Counted from the stretch's first letter, positions 24,657 through 33,831 are shown. The stretch is 64,000 bases of DNA from Anoxybacillus ayderensis (GCF_000833605.1 NZ_JXTG01000011.1:1-64000), one strand, 5' to 3'. The notes: generated by a model not told the origin, from the letters alone. A program made the numbers and translations.

Positions 24657-26622
24657 GTGGAATGAAATATTTGTTGGAGGAGACCCGCTTCTTGTCGGTT
24701 CACAAATTGCGATTGTATTGACTGTCGTTGCGATTGTCGTTGGGTTAACGTACTTTAAAAAATGGGGTTGGTTATGGCGCGAATGGCTTACGACAGTTGA
24801 CCATAAAAAAATTGGGATTATGTACATTTTATCAGGTGTACTCATGTTTTTCCGAGGTGGAATTGACGGATTGTTAATGAAGGCGCAAACGGCCCGCCCA
24901 GAAATGAACTTTTTAGATGCGCAACATTACAATGAAATTTTTACAACACATGGCGTCATTATGATTTTGTTTATGGCGATGCCGTTTTTGATCGGTTTAA
25001 TGAACGTCGTCGTTCCTTTACAAATTGGGGCGCGCGATGTGGCGTTTCCGCAGTTGAACGCACTTAGCTTTTGGCTATTTTTTAGCGGGGCGATGTTATT
25101 TAACATTTCGTTCGTTGTCGGTGGTTCGCCGGATGCAGGATGGACGTCGTATTTCCCGCTTGCTGGAAAAGAGTTTAGTCCAGGAATTGGAAATAACTAC
25201 TATGCCATTGCGCTGCAAATTGCAGGTCTTGGGACGTTAATGACCGGGATTAACTTTATCGTTACGATTTTAAAAATGCGTGCACCAGGCATGACGTTGA
25301 TGAAAATGCCTATGTTTACATGGACGACGTTGATTACGTCAATCATTATCGTGGCGGCGTTTCCGATTTTTACAGTTGCTTTGGCGTTAATGACGTTTGA
25401 CCGTTTGTACGGAACGCATTTCTTTACGCTTTCTTCAGGCGGAAGCGATATGCTTTGGGCAAACTTGTTCTGGCTTTGGGGCCACCCAGAAGTGTATATC
25501 GTTATTTTGCCGGCGTTCGGTATTTTCTCAGAAGTGATTGCGACGTTTTCACGAAAAACGTTGTTTGGATACACATCGATGGTCGTTTCGATCGTTGGTA
25601 TTGCGTTTTTAAGTATGATCGTATGGGTGCACCATTTTTACACGATGGATGCAGGTCCTGCGGTAAACTCGTTTTTCTCGATTACAACGATGCTTATCGC
25701 TGTTCCGACAGGGGTGAAAATTTTTAACTGGCTGTTTACGATGCGAAAAGGACGCATTCAATTTACAACTGCCATGTTATGGGCGCTCGCTTTCGTGCCA
25801 AACTTCGTCATCGGCGGAGTGACAGGGGTTATGTTAGCGATGGCGGCTGCGGACTACCAATATCACAATACGCTATTTCTAGTCGCGCACTTCCATTACG
25901 TATTAATTCCAGGCGTTGTGTTTGCGGTGTTTGCAGGATTGTATTATTGGTGGCCAAAAATGTTCGGTTTTATGTTAAACGAAAAGCTTGGCAAATATCA
26001 CTTCTGGTTGTTCGTGATCGGATTTAACGTCACGTTTATGCCGATGTTTTTCCTTGGCTTAAAAGGGGCTGTTCGTCGCGCGTATACGTATTCAGCAGAA
26101 TCAGGATTTGCGCCGCTGTTTCTCGTATCTGCGATCGGTTCCATTATTTTAGCGATCGGCTTTGCGGTATTTTGTTATAACATTTATTGGAGCTTCCGTT
26201 ATGCGAAGCGCAATGTTTCCCACGATCCATGGGATGCGCGCACGCTTGAATGGATGACTGCATCGCCAGTGCAATTTTATAACTTTGCGGTCGTTCCAGA
26301 AGTGAAGCAATTAGATGCGTTTTGGCATATGAAAAAACGTGGTGAAACACTGACGTTGAAAGAAAGCGACATCAAAAAAATTCATATGCCGAGCAACTCC
26401 GGTTTGCCGTTTTATATGGCGGTCGTGTTTGGGATTACAGGTTTCTTCCTCGTCTTTGAAGCGCACATCGCAGCAGCTGTTGCGGCGATTGGGATTGTCA
26501 TCGGGCTTGTCATTCGTTCGTTTGATTACAATGATGGCTATTATGTCAGCGTCGATGAGATTAAACGAACAGAACGTACGTGGAGAAACGTAGAAGGGGG
26601 GACGGAAAATCATGTCGGCTAA
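24646..26622 (+). CDS. qoxB: Cytochrome aa3-600 menaquinol oxidase subunit I
   Basis: The 658-residue catalytic subunit, holding heme a, heme a3 and CuB, which reduces O2 and pumps protons. The ATG at 24646 follows GCGGAGGTGAACATC; an upstream in-frame ATG is inside qoxA. Seen are the heme a ligand region HYNEIFTTHGVIMILFMAMP, the K/D-channel and CuB block WGHPEVYIVILPAFG (His-Pro-Glu-Val-Tyr), VWVHHFYTMDAG with the two CuB histidines, and LVAHFHYVLIPG with the heme a and a3 histidines. Fourteen or fifteen membrane segments are predicted, as in QoxB. Its stop overlaps the next gene by 11 bases. Confidence 0.96.
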   Translation: MGIKWNEIFVGGDPLLVGSQIAIVLTVVAIVVGLTYFKKWGWLWREWLTTVDHKKIGIMYILSGVLMFFRGGIDGLLMKAQTARPEMNFLDAQHYNEIFTTHGVIMILFMAMPFLIGLMNVVVPLQIGARDVAFPQLNALSFWLFFSGAMLFNISFVVGGSPDAGWTSYFPLAGKEFSPGIGNNYYAIALQIAGLGTLMTGINFIVTILKMRAPGMTLMKMPMFTWTTLITSIIIVAAFPIFTVALALMTFDRLYGTHFFTLSSGGSDMLWANLFWLWGHPEVYIVILPAFGIFSEVIATFSRKTLFGYTSMVVSIVGIAFLSMIVWVHHFYTMDAGPAVNSFFSITTMLIAVPTGVKIFNWLFTMRKGRIQFTTAMLWALAFVPNFVIGGVTGVMLAMAAADYQYHNTLFLVAHFHYVLIPGVVFAVFAGLYYWWPKMFGFMLNEKLGKYHFWLFVIGFNVTFMPMFFLGLKGAVRRAYTYSAESGFAPLFLVSAIGSIILAIGFAVFCYNIYWSFRYAKRNVSHDPWDARTLEWMTASPVQFYNFAVVPEVKQLDAFWHMKKRGETLTLKESDIKKIHMPSNSGLPFYMAVVFGITGFFLVFEAHIAAAVAAIGIVIGLVIRSFDYNDGYYVSVDEIKRTERTWRNVEGGTENHVG

Positions 26623-27217
26623 CGTCAATCATTCGCTTCCACTCGAATATCAAACGGAACAAAACCGATTAAATATTTTAGGTTTTTGGATTTTTCTCGG
26701 GGCAGAAATTGTGCTATTTGCGACGTTGTTTGCCGTCTACGGTGTATTAGGTCACCGCTATGCCGGTGGCCCAACACCAAGCGACATTTTTAAGCTGAAC
26801 GATGTGCTTATTGAAACGTTGTTGCTGTTGACGAGTAGCTTCACGTGTGGGTTAGCTGTCTTTTTCATGCGACAACGCGATATGAAAAAACTGCTCATTT
26901 GGTTTATTATCACCCTTTTATTAGGGGCAGGCTTTTTATTCATGGAAATTCGCGAATTTATTCATTATGTGCATGAAGGAGCGACGATGCAGACGAGCGC
27001 GTTTTTATCGAGCTTTTTCGTGCTGCTTGGCACGCACGGAGCCCACGTGACGTTCGGAATCATTTGGGCGATTATGCTCATTATACAACTCCTTCAACGC
27101 GGGTTGACGCCAATGACTGCAAGAAAAATGTTTATCATTAGTTTATATTGGCATTTCCTTGATGTCGTTTGGATTTTCATCTTTACGTTCGTTTATTTAA
27201 AAGGGATGGTGGGGTAA
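26612..27217 (+). CDS. qoxC: Cytochrome aa3-600 menaquinol oxidase subunit III
   Basis: A 201-residue integral membrane protein with five probable helices, of the heme-copper oxidase subunit III family. Typical segments are LGFWIFLGAEIVLFATLFAV near the N-terminus, the conserved Glu/His-rich LGTHGAHVTFGIIWAIMLI (about residues 131-150) and ISLYWHFLDVVWIFIFTFVY at the C-terminus. The start at 26612 sits inside the qoxB end, behind GAAGGGGGGACGGAAAATC, which gives translational coupling. The stop is directly followed by the qoxD start. Confidence 0.95.
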   Translation: MSANVNHSLPLEYQTEQNRLNILGFWIFLGAEIVLFATLFAVYGVLGHRYAGGPTPSDIFKLNDVLIETLLLLTSSFTCGLAVFFMRQRDMKKLLIWFIITLLLGAGFLFMEIREFIHYVHEGATMQTSAFLSSFFVLLGTHGAHVTFGIIWAIMLIIQLLQRGLTPMTARKMFIISLYWHFLDVVWIFIFTFVYLKGMVG

Positions 27218-27517
27218 ATGGAACATAAAAGCAAATATCCCGTTAGCCACGTTGTTGGGTTTTTCTTTTCGCTTATTTTAACGTTTGTCGCGGTGTTCGT
27301 CGCATTGAAAATGAACGTATCATATACGATCGTCATGTGGATCATCGGTTCACTCGCGGTCGTTCAAGCGGGACTTCAACTATTTATGTTTATGCACGTC
27401 ACAGAAGGAGAAGACGGAAAAACGAACGTTATTAATATGGCATATGCGGTGTTCGTTGCGATCGTCATTGTCGCAGGATCGATTTGGGTGTTAACATCTG
27501 GACATGCGGCGCATTAA
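27218..27517 (+). CDS. qoxD: Cytochrome aa3-600 menaquinol oxidase subunit IV
   Basis: A 99-residue protein with three membrane helices (about residues 11-31, 37-60 and 73-94), of the cytochrome o/aa3 quinol oxidase subunit IV family. MEHKSKYPVSHVVGFFFSLI and LQLFMFMHVTEGEDGKTNVI are characteristic. The start codon follows the qoxC stop with no gap (TAAATG). Last gene of the operon, followed by a strong terminator. Confidence 0.93.
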   Translation: MEHKSKYPVSHVVGFFFSLILTFVAVFVALKMNVSYTIVMWIIGSLAVVQAGLQLFMFMHVTEGEDGKTNVINMAYAVFVAIVIVAGSIWVLTSGHAAH

Positions 27518-27521
27518 AACA

Positions 27522-27556
27522 AACCCCCTCGCTTAGCTTTTGCGAGGGGTTGCTTT
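27522..27556. terminator. Bidirectional terminator between qoxD and pstA
   Basis: AACCCCCTCGC, a loop and GCGAGGGGTT are flanked by AAAAC and GCTTTTATTTTT on the plus strand. The left arm on the minus strand lies at the pstA stop, so it can serve both convergent operons. It directly follows pstA, where pstB would be expected. Confidence 0.85.
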
Positions 27557-28444
27557 TATTTTTGTAATTAGCGTTTGAATCCAAAGTGGGAAACGAACAG
27601 TAAAGCTGATCATTAAAACGATAAGAACAAGAATGGCCGCAGACTTTTCAGCAATTTCTTTTGCATCTGGTACGAGCGCTTCTGATTGAACATACCATAA
27701 GTGGACAGGAAGTGTACCGCCTTGTGATAACAAGTTGAAATCCCACATAAATCCTGATGTCGATGTTCCGCCTGCCAAAATAATGATGGCTGATTCACCG
27801 AAGGCGCGACACGCAACGAGGCTAATTCCAGTTAAAATACCATTTAATGCAGCCGGGAGTACAACTTTTAATATCGTCTGTGATTTTGTCGCTCCCAGCG
27901 CGAGAGATGCTTCACGAATGTCTTGTGGCACTGCTTGAATCGCTTCTTCTGTGACGCGAGCTAGCACAGGTAAGTTTAGCAACGCGAGTGTAATGGCAGC
28001 TCCAATGATCGTTAAGCCGATGCCGACATATTCAACAAACAATACGTAACCAAACAAACCGAAAACGATAGAAGGAACGGATGCTAAGCTTTCGACAGAT
28101 GTGCGCACAAACTCCGTAAATCGGTTGTTCGGTGCGTATTCTGCAAGAAAAATGCCAGCTCCAATGCCAATTGGCAACGACAAAATGAGAGATAAAATGA
28201 GAACGTAAAAGGAGTTGAATAAAAATGGTCCGATCCCACCGCCAGCTTCTAATTCATCAGGTAATTTTACGAGAAAATCGAGCGATAGTTTCGGCAAACC
28301 TTTTCCTAAAATGTTATACAATAATCCGATGATGAGTAGAAATGTCGTGACTGTAATAATAGTAACAAAAATATGAAACAGACGGTTTGTATAAATCGCA
28401 CTGGCGATTGTTTTCCGATGATTATGAAACAACGAATCTTTCAT
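27533..28444 (-). CDS. pstA: Phosphate ABC transporter permease PstA
   Basis: A 303-residue inner-membrane permease with six membrane helices and the binding-protein-dependent transport motif EAIQAVPQDIREASLALGAT (EAA loop, about residues 170-190). LPKLSLDFLVKLPDELEAGGGIGPFLFNSF and the LPLWIQ-like C-terminus are PstA features. It starts three bases after the pstC stop. It forms the channel for high-affinity phosphate uptake with PstC, and needs the PstB ATPase, which is not in this window: a terminator follows pstA at once. Confidence 0.93.
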   Translation of the reverse strand: MKDSLFHNHRKTIASAIYTNRLFHIFVTIITVTTFLLIIGLLYNILGKGLPKLSLDFLVKLPDELEAGGGIGPFLFNSFYVLILSLILSLPIGIGAGIFLAEYAPNNRFTEFVRTSVESLASVPSIVFGLFGYVLFVEYVGIGLTIIGAAITLALLNLPVLARVTEEAIQAVPQDIREASLALGATKSQTILKVVLPAALNGILTGISLVACRAFGESAIIILAGGTSTSGFMWDFNLLSQGGTLPVHLWYVQSEALVPDAKEIAEKSAAILVLIVLMISFTVRFPLWIQTLITKIKATPRKS

Positions 28445-28447
28445 GGA

Positions 28448-29368
28448 TTACTCTCCCTTTGGACGAAGTTGGCGAATAATAATAATTAGTACGAGAGAAA
28501 TGAATAAAAGTAAAAATGCCATCATGTATAGTGCATAGTTCCATGTCGAGTCAAATTGAACGTTTGTAATTTGCATAACAATGTTGCTCGTTAACACCGA
28601 TGTTGGTGTAAGCAAGTCCCAACCGAACTGTGCAGTATTCCCGATAACCATAACAACAGCCATCGTTTCACCGATTGCACGTGTCATGCCTAAAATAATA
28701 GCTGTTAAAATACCTGGTCGGGCAGCTGGAAGAACGATGCGTGTAATGACTTGAAGCTTCGTGCTCCCAAGCGCGTAGCCCGCCTCGCGCAAATGTTGCG
28801 GTACCGCACAAATGGCATCATCACTAATGCGAGTGACAGTCGGTAAAACCATCATCGTTAATACGAGAGCAGCAGCGAGAAAGCCATCACCAACGAGCGT
28901 GCCTGTCGTTTCACGAATGAATGGAATTAAAATCGTTAACCCTAAAAATCCGTACACAATGGAAGGAATGCCGACTAGTAAGTCTAGCATCGGGCGCATG
29001 ATGTTTTTTAACCAGGTTGGTGCAATCTCAGCGATGAAAATGGCGATTGCTAGGGCAATAGGTGTACATATTATTAACGTTAAAAAAGTTAAGTACAACG
29101 TGCCGAGAATAAATACAGCTGCTCCGTATTTTTCTTCAAAAGGCTCCCACGTAGCTGAAAAAAAGAATTCTTTCCATGATACATCTTTAAACACGAGAAA
29201 CCCTGTTTGGCTAATAAAAATGACGATCGAAAAGAGGGCGACGCCTAAAGAAAGTGCACTTGCTAAACAAGCGTAACGAAAGGCGTTATTTTTCATATAC
29301 TTTGTGCGCCATTGTTTTGTTTTCGTTTGTTCATGTTGGATGCGAACATGTTCGGCAGGTAACGCCAT
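28448..29368 (-). CDS. pstC: Phosphate ABC transporter permease PstC
   Basis: A 306-residue permease with six membrane helices after a 27-residue basic N-terminus (MALPAEHVRIQHEQTKTKQW). The ATG at 29368 follows GAGGAGGAAACAAC. The EAA loop reads ICAVPQHLREAGYALGST (about residues 190-208), and VGIPSIVYGFLGLTILIPFI and GMTRAIGETMAVVMVIGN are typical PstC segments. It lies downstream of pstS beyond an attenuator-like hairpin and is translated with pstA. Confidence 0.93.
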   Translation of the reverse strand: MALPAEHVRIQHEQTKTKQWRTKYMKNNAFRYACLASALSLGVALFSIVIFISQTGFLVFKDVSWKEFFFSATWEPFEEKYGAAVFILGTLYLTFLTLIICTPIALAIAIFIAEIAPTWLKNIMRPMLDLLVGIPSIVYGFLGLTILIPFIRETTGTLVGDGFLAAALVLTMMVLPTVTRISDDAICAVPQHLREAGYALGSTKLQVITRIVLPAARPGILTAIILGMTRAIGETMAVVMVIGNTAQFGWDLLTPTSVLTSNIVMQITNVQFDSTWNYALYMMAFLLLFISLVLIIIIRQLRPKGE

Positions 29369-29398
29369 GTTGTTTCCTCCTCGTTTATCATATAAAAG

Positions 29399-29425
29399 AC
29401 AGCCCCCTCATGAAGGAGGCTGTAA
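29399..29425 (-). terminator. Attenuator-like hairpin between pstS and pstC
   Basis: On the minus strand ACAGCCTCCTTCATGAGGGG and GCTGT are followed by CTTTT, 6 bases after the pstS stop. A leaky terminator here would give more PstS than PstCA, as is usual for binding-protein operons. Confidence 0.65.
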
Positions 29426-29430
29426 GTCAT

Positions 29431-30306
29431 TTATTTCTTTTTCATTGCTGTAATTGGGATAAACTTTAATTTTTTCAGCGAACCTTCTTGGAACTTTTTG
29501 CTTTGAACAAAGTCGATGAATGCTTTATTTGCTCCTGTTGCAGGACCTTTTGTTAACAAATAGCCGTAACCCCAAACAGGATATTTCCCGTTAATGACGT
29601 TTTGTACTGTTGGCTCGACACCGTTATATGCTACTGCTTTAATATCGCCTTTAATGTATGCAAGGTCTGTGTAACCAATTGCGTTTGGCGTTGTACGAAC
29701 AGCTTCAATCATATTTCCGTTTGAAAGAACTTCTTTATAATTTTCACCTTGTGTCATAAAAGGAGCTCCCTTAAGGGCGCCAAGTTGGTAGTTTACGCGC
29801 GTTCCTGACCCGTGCACGCGGTTGATAACGATAATTGGTTCATCTTTTCCGCCGACTTCTTTCCAGTTTTTAATCTTTCCAGCGAAAATGTCTTGCAATT
29901 GTTTTGTAGTTAAGTTTTTGACAGGATTGTCTTTATGGACGATTGTTGCAAACGGAATGATTGCAATTGGGTACGCGTTTAAACCTTTAAATGCATTAAA
30001 CCCAGGTACAGGTTTTGTTGCATCCCAGTCACAAGCTCCGATCGTTGCTGACCCTTTTGAAACAGATTGAGGTCCGACGATAGATGCTGTCCCAGATACG
30101 GAAACTGCTACTTTCGGATTTGCTTTTTTAAATTCTTTCGCTGCTTGTTGTGTTAACGGGAGTAATGCTGACGAACCGGCGATAACGATTTTACCTTTTT
30201 GTTGAGCTGCTTCTGTTTTTTCTGTCACAGCAAGAGAAGAACCGAATAACAAACTAGTAGACAATGCGACAAGAGAGAACTTTTTAATAAATGATTTTAA
30301 ATTCAT
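29431..30306 (-). CDS. pstS: Phosphate-binding protein PstS
   Basis: A 291-residue secreted phosphate-binding protein. The ATG at 30306 (MNLKSFIKKFSLVALSTSLL) follows AGAGGTGAAAAGTG. The signal peptide ends near AVTEKTEAA; there is no lipobox Cys, unlike most Gram-positive PstS proteins, so anchoring must be indirect or absent. The mature domain shows the phosphate-binding motifs IVIAGSSALLPLTQQAAKEF (about 40-60), GTASIVGPQSVSKGSATIGA and VINRVHGSGTRVNYQ (about 160-175). It lies 22 bases downstream of the propeller protein and is followed by an attenuator and pstCA. Confidence 0.92.
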   Translation of the reverse strand: MNLKSFIKKFSLVALSTSLLFGSSLAVTEKTEAAQQKGKIVIAGSSALLPLTQQAAKEFKKANPKVAVSVSGTASIVGPQSVSKGSATIGACDWDATKPVPGFNAFKGLNAYPIAIIPFATIVHKDNPVKNLTTKQLQDIFAGKIKNWKEVGGKDEPIIVINRVHGSGTRVNYQLGALKGAPFMTQGENYKEVLSNGNMIEAVRTTPNAIGYTDLAYIKGDIKAVAYNGVEPTVQNVINGKYPVWGYGYLLTKGPATGANKAFIDFVQSKKFQEGSLKKLKFIPITAMKKK

Positions 30307-30319
30307 CACTTTTCACCTC

Positions 30320-30339
30320 TTACAAAATTTATTTTGTAA
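30320..30339 (-). repeat. Perfect inverted repeat at the 30329 gene stop
   Basis: TTACAAAAT, two bases and ATTTTGTAA form a 9-bp A/T stem that spans the stop codon of the upstream gene and abuts the pstS ribosome site. It could moderate pstS translation; without a T-run it is not a good terminator. Confidence 0.4.
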
Positions 30340-32059
30340 TATCAATTAATTTATTGTTCATGACGATAGCAATCTTTTCTCCTTCATCTGTTGGAATCGT
30401 TACAGCAATTTCATTACCGAATGGAGAAGGAGCAATTGCTGTTATCGTCGTTTTTGTGTTAAAAATGCGCGTCCATTGTGCTTGTGGTGCTGTGGCGCGA
30501 TAGATTGAGTAAGATCCATCTTTCTCTTCTACTAAGACGAACACGATACTTCCTTTTGTTGCGACATATGTGATATTCATAGTTGTCGCCATGTTTTGCT
30601 CTTGACCGGAAACAATCGCCTTTAATACAGGAAGCGCGTCTTCATCGTCTGGATTAGCGCTTAAATAAACGATCGCATCACCAGCGAAGAAAGAAAATGT
30701 TTTATTGTTTGTATCTGTTGTTACTGCTGTTGGCTTTTTATCGGCTGTCGTTAAATCAACAACGTACAATTGTGGCTCTGTACCAGTTGTATCAATTGAG
30801 TCGATTTCTGTTTTTGAATCATCTGTATAGTTTGCCTTTGCTTCTTTTGCGGCTGTGTACATTAGTTTTGTACCGTCATTTGATAGACGAAGGTCGGATT
30901 TATATTTTACTTTGTCGTCAACAATTTTTTTCACTTCACCTGTTTGAACATTGATGGAAGCAATTACATCGCTATTATTTCCTTTAAAGAAGTAAATGAT
31001 AGAACTATCTGGTGACCATGTAAGTTCCACTTTTACATCGTCATCCGTGCCTACAGGAATCGCTTTTTTTGTTGCTAGGTCGACGATGAACAATTGACCA
31101 TTATCATTTACATATGCACCTTTTTTCTTATCCGGAGATAAAGCAAGGTCTCCGCTTTCGAGCGTTGCGATCACTTTACGCGATGGAATGTGCACAATTT
31201 TCGATACAGGCTCATCGTTTTCGTTTGTGACGATGACGTATTCATTGCTTAGCCATTGCGGGTTAAAGTTTGTTCCTTTTAAAAATCCATTTGTGGCGAT
31301 AAATAATGGATTGCCGTGCTCGATTTCACCGCCTAATTTTGTTACCATACCGCGTAAGTCAGCATAAAACTTACCGTTTACTTTGACTACCGACGAGCCT
31401 TGTTGATGAAGAAGGAAAGAAGCTTTTTTTCCTTTTCCACTTAAAGTGATTGTTTTTGTTTTCCCATCGACATTCATCGCTACACCAAATGCTTTTGCCA
31501 TATCAGACAGAGAGTAGAGTGTTTTTTGACCGATCGCTATCGCGTCGAATGGAGTTGCTTGTCCATCAACTGAAAGGGTCACTTTTTTTGTTTGAACTTT
31601 TCCGTTTGTGGAAAGAAGAATAGGGCTCGCATCTGTTTGCAACTGTCCGCCAAACGCTTGAACGATCGCTACAGCTGGGACGTATAACGTGTTGTTTACC
31701 ATTTTAGGTGCGACGTTCATCGTTACTTTTTTCCCATTGATGACGGCAACGTTGTCATTGGCTTTGACTTGAACAACTGCTCCTTTTTTCGCCAGTTTGT
31801 ATGTTTTTGCCTTCTTGTCATAAGAATACGTAGCTCCTAGTAATTTAGCGAGCTCTGGAGTAGCTATAATCCAATTTCCACCAGAAATCGTCGTAGCGGA
31901 AATTGGCATAACCGTTCCGTTAACACTCCAATTCGTTTTTTGGATTGTTTGTTTTTCGACAGCCTTTGCTTCCACGTTCCATGTTGTCGTTGAAACGAGT
32001 GGAGAAGCAAGAACAGCTGATGCGATCAGCGTATGTGCAAGCACTTTCTTAACGGACAT
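30329..32059 (-). CDS. Secreted copper-amine-oxidase-N-domain and TolB-like propeller protein
   Basis: A 576-residue exported protein starting MSVKKVLAHTLIASAVLASP behind TAGGAGGGAAAAGA, with a type I signal peptide ending near VEAKA. Residues about 45-150 form a copper amine oxidase-like N-terminal (stalk) domain: GNWIIATPELAKLLGATYSY, KTYKLAKKGAVVQVKANDNV, NNTLYVPAVAIVQAFGGQLQ. A second related unit follows (LYSLSDMAKAFGVAMNVDGK). The C-terminal half is a beta-propeller of TolB/WD40 type (LTWSPDSSIIYFF, RLSNDGTKLMYTAAKEA). Such domains bind cell-wall or polymer surfaces; no enzyme site is seen. It lies 22 bases before pstS and may share its promoter with PHO-box-like repeats. Confidence 0.8.
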   Translation of the reverse strand: MSVKKVLAHTLIASAVLASPLVSTTTWNVEAKAVEKQTIQKTNWSVNGTVMPISATTISGGNWIIATPELAKLLGATYSYDKKAKTYKLAKKGAVVQVKANDNVAVINGKKVTMNVAPKMVNNTLYVPAVAIVQAFGGQLQTDASPILLSTNGKVQTKKVTLSVDGQATPFDAIAIGQKTLYSLSDMAKAFGVAMNVDGKTKTITLSGKGKKASFLLHQQGSSVVKVNGKFYADLRGMVTKLGGEIEHGNPLFIATNGFLKGTNFNPQWLSNEYVIVTNENDEPVSKIVHIPSRKVIATLESGDLALSPDKKKGAYVNDNGQLFIVDLATKKAIPVGTDDDVKVELTWSPDSSIIYFFKGNNSDVIASINVQTGEVKKIVDDKVKYKSDLRLSNDGTKLMYTAAKEAKANYTDDSKTEIDSIDTTGTEPQLYVVDLTTADKKPTAVTTDTNNKTFSFFAGDAIVYLSANPDDEDALPVLKAIVSGQEQNMATTMNITYVATKGSIVFVLVEEKDGSYSIYRATAPQAQWTRIFNTKTTITAIAPSPFGNEIAVTIPTDEGEKIAIVMNNKLIDITK

Positions 32060-32095
32060 TCTTTTCCCTCCTAAGTTTGTATATCAACACCGTTG

Positions 32096-32147
32096 ATTAT
32101 AAAAGGTGAATATTAATGCAGTTTAATAGTTTTGTATAGTTTGTAAA
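32096..32147 (-). promoter_or_regulatory. Promoter with PHO-box-like repeats before the pst locus
   Basis: On the minus strand TTTACAAACTATACAAAACT and ATTAAACTG (32147-32120) form about three TT-ACA-like repeats with a period near 11, upstream of a perfect TATAAT at 32101-32096 with no good -35 box. PhoP of Bacillus binds TT(A/T/C)ACA repeats at such positions. The repeats are imperfect, so this is a candidate only. Confidence 0.5.
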
Positions 32148-32258
32148 AAATATGTTTAATTTTTCAGAATTTTTATGAATGATATGTAAAGAAAAGGATC
32201 GTATCGGATTTTTTTCATTCTTGTTATAATGAAAAAAGAATAGGGAGGAGGGAAGGGT

Positions 32259-33767
32259 GTGCACGTATATGAAGAAACGTTAAAGAAATTGTTTATAAAC
32301 TACACGATTGGTTCGATTTTAGCCGTTGTCGGTGTCGGTAGTACGCTAATGGTCATGGCGCTGCATATTCGGCAAGTGGATTTAATGATGTTGTTATTTA
32401 TTCAATTTTTTTCATTTTGCATCATGTTATTTATTGAATATCGCGCCTTTCAAAAAGATATTGATCCGATTCGGCGTATTTTTTATGACAACAATATAAC
32501 GGAACAACAGTTTTATTGGGCGCTTGTTCAGGCGAAGCGCTTTCCGCTTCTTACAGTGAGACGTATTGCGCTTCCACACTTTTTAGGGCTTTCTATTCCG
32601 GCCATTGCGTTGACACTTTCGCTTATTTTCATAGATGTGTTGCGCATTCCATATATGTATGTTGTTTATGCTTTGTTTGGCGCGTTGCTTATCGCGATGC
32701 TTCATGCGATGATTGAGTTTTTTTTAACGCTACGCACGATGCGACCGCTTATTCGCGAGATGATGCAAATCGGGAGAATGCACGGGTTTCATGAAACGAT
32801 CCGAGCAACGAATGTCGTATATGTACCGATGAAAATAAAAATAGGGTTAAGTGTGTTATTCATTGGTATTTTCCCAGTTTTATTATTTGTGTTAGCAACG
32901 GAAGTCAAATTGTTTGCTGAAGGGGAAAATACGTTTTCAGGCTACTGGACGTGGACGATTGTTGTTTTAATCATTTCTGTTTTGTTTTCTTTATTTGCGG
33001 CTCGTGTGTTGTCGGAAGATGTGGAACGAAGCATTGAAGATTTGCTCCAATATATGAACCGCGTGCAAAGAAAAGAGTATGAACTGATGTGCGACAACGT
33101 ATATATTGATGAATTTTCCGAGCTTACAAACGGCTTTAACCATATGGTCGATGCGATTGTTGAACGAGATGGAAAAAATAAACAATTATTAAATAGCTTT
33201 ATTTCGGTCATGACGACAGCGCTCGATGCGCGCGATGAATATACAGCTGGTCACTCGCAGCGTGTTGCAGTATATGCTGTGGAAATTGGTAAGCGTCTAG
33301 GAATGACAAATGAACAACTTGCGCGTTTATATCGTTCTGCTATTTTGCATGATATCGGAAAAATCGGTATCCCTGATCACATTTTATTAAAAGACGGAAA
33401 ATTAACAGATGAGGAATTTGCATGGATTAAAAAACACCCAGTGCTCGGTGAAAACATTATTCGCCAAGTGCAGCCAATTGAGGAAGTAAAAGATTTGCTT
33501 CCAGGCATTCGATCACATCATGAACGGATCGATGGGAAAGGATATCCTGATGGCTTAGAGGGGGAAGACATTCCGCTATTTGGTCGCATCATTGCGGTTG
33601 CTGATGCGTTTGATGCGATGACGTCTGATCGTCCATATCGAAAAGGAATGCATATAGAAAAAGCCGTTTCGATTTTGCTAGAAGGTCGTGGGACACAATG
33701 GGATGCCCAAATGGTCGATTGTTTTATTTCTTTTTTAAAGGAGAGAGAACAAGAAAAAGTGAGTTAG
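32259..33767 (+). CDS. Membrane HD-GYP protein (probable c-di-GMP phosphodiesterase)
   Basis: A 502-residue protein from the GTG at 32259 (VHVYEETLKKLFINYTIGSI), behind AGGGAGGAGGGAAGG. Six hydrophobic segments in the first 250 residues are followed by a HAMP-like linker (SEDVERSIEDLLQYMNRVQR, about 250-300) and an HD-GYP domain: ARDEYTAGHSQRVAVYAVEI, the HD motif AILHDIGKIGIPDHILLKDG (about 360-380) and the HHERIDGKGYPDGL motif (about 420-433). All metal and GYP residues are intact, so hydrolysis of c-di-GMP is likely. It is single, with its own terminator, and is one of three proteins in the window with c-di-GMP domains. Confidence 0.88.
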   Translation: MHVYEETLKKLFINYTIGSILAVVGVGSTLMVMALHIRQVDLMMLLFIQFFSFCIMLFIEYRAFQKDIDPIRRIFYDNNITEQQFYWALVQAKRFPLLTVRRIALPHFLGLSIPAIALTLSLIFIDVLRIPYMYVVYALFGALLIAMLHAMIEFFLTLRTMRPLIREMMQIGRMHGFHETIRATNVVYVPMKIKIGLSVLFIGIFPVLLFVLATEVKLFAEGENTFSGYWTWTIVVLIISVLFSLFAARVLSEDVERSIEDLLQYMNRVQRKEYELMCDNVYIDEFSELTNGFNHMVDAIVERDGKNKQLLNSFISVMTTALDARDEYTAGHSQRVAVYAVEIGKRLGMTNEQLARLYRSAILHDIGKIGIPDHILLKDGKLTDEEFAWIKKHPVLGENIIRQVQPIEEVKDLLPGIRSHHERIDGKGYPDGLEGEDIPLFGRIIAVADAFDAMTSDRPYRKGMHIEKAVSILLEGRGTQWDAQMVDCFISFLKEREQEKVS

Positions 33768-33793
33768 ATGCCAACGACGGCATCTATTTTTCT
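33766..33793 (+). terminator. Terminator after the HD-GYP gene
   Basis: AGATGCC, a six-base loop and GGCATCT are followed by ATTTTTCT, starting at the stop codon. Confidence 0.75.
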
Positions 33794-33831
33794 AAGTAAG
33801 TGATATACTAAAGGAAAAAGGATGTGAGATC

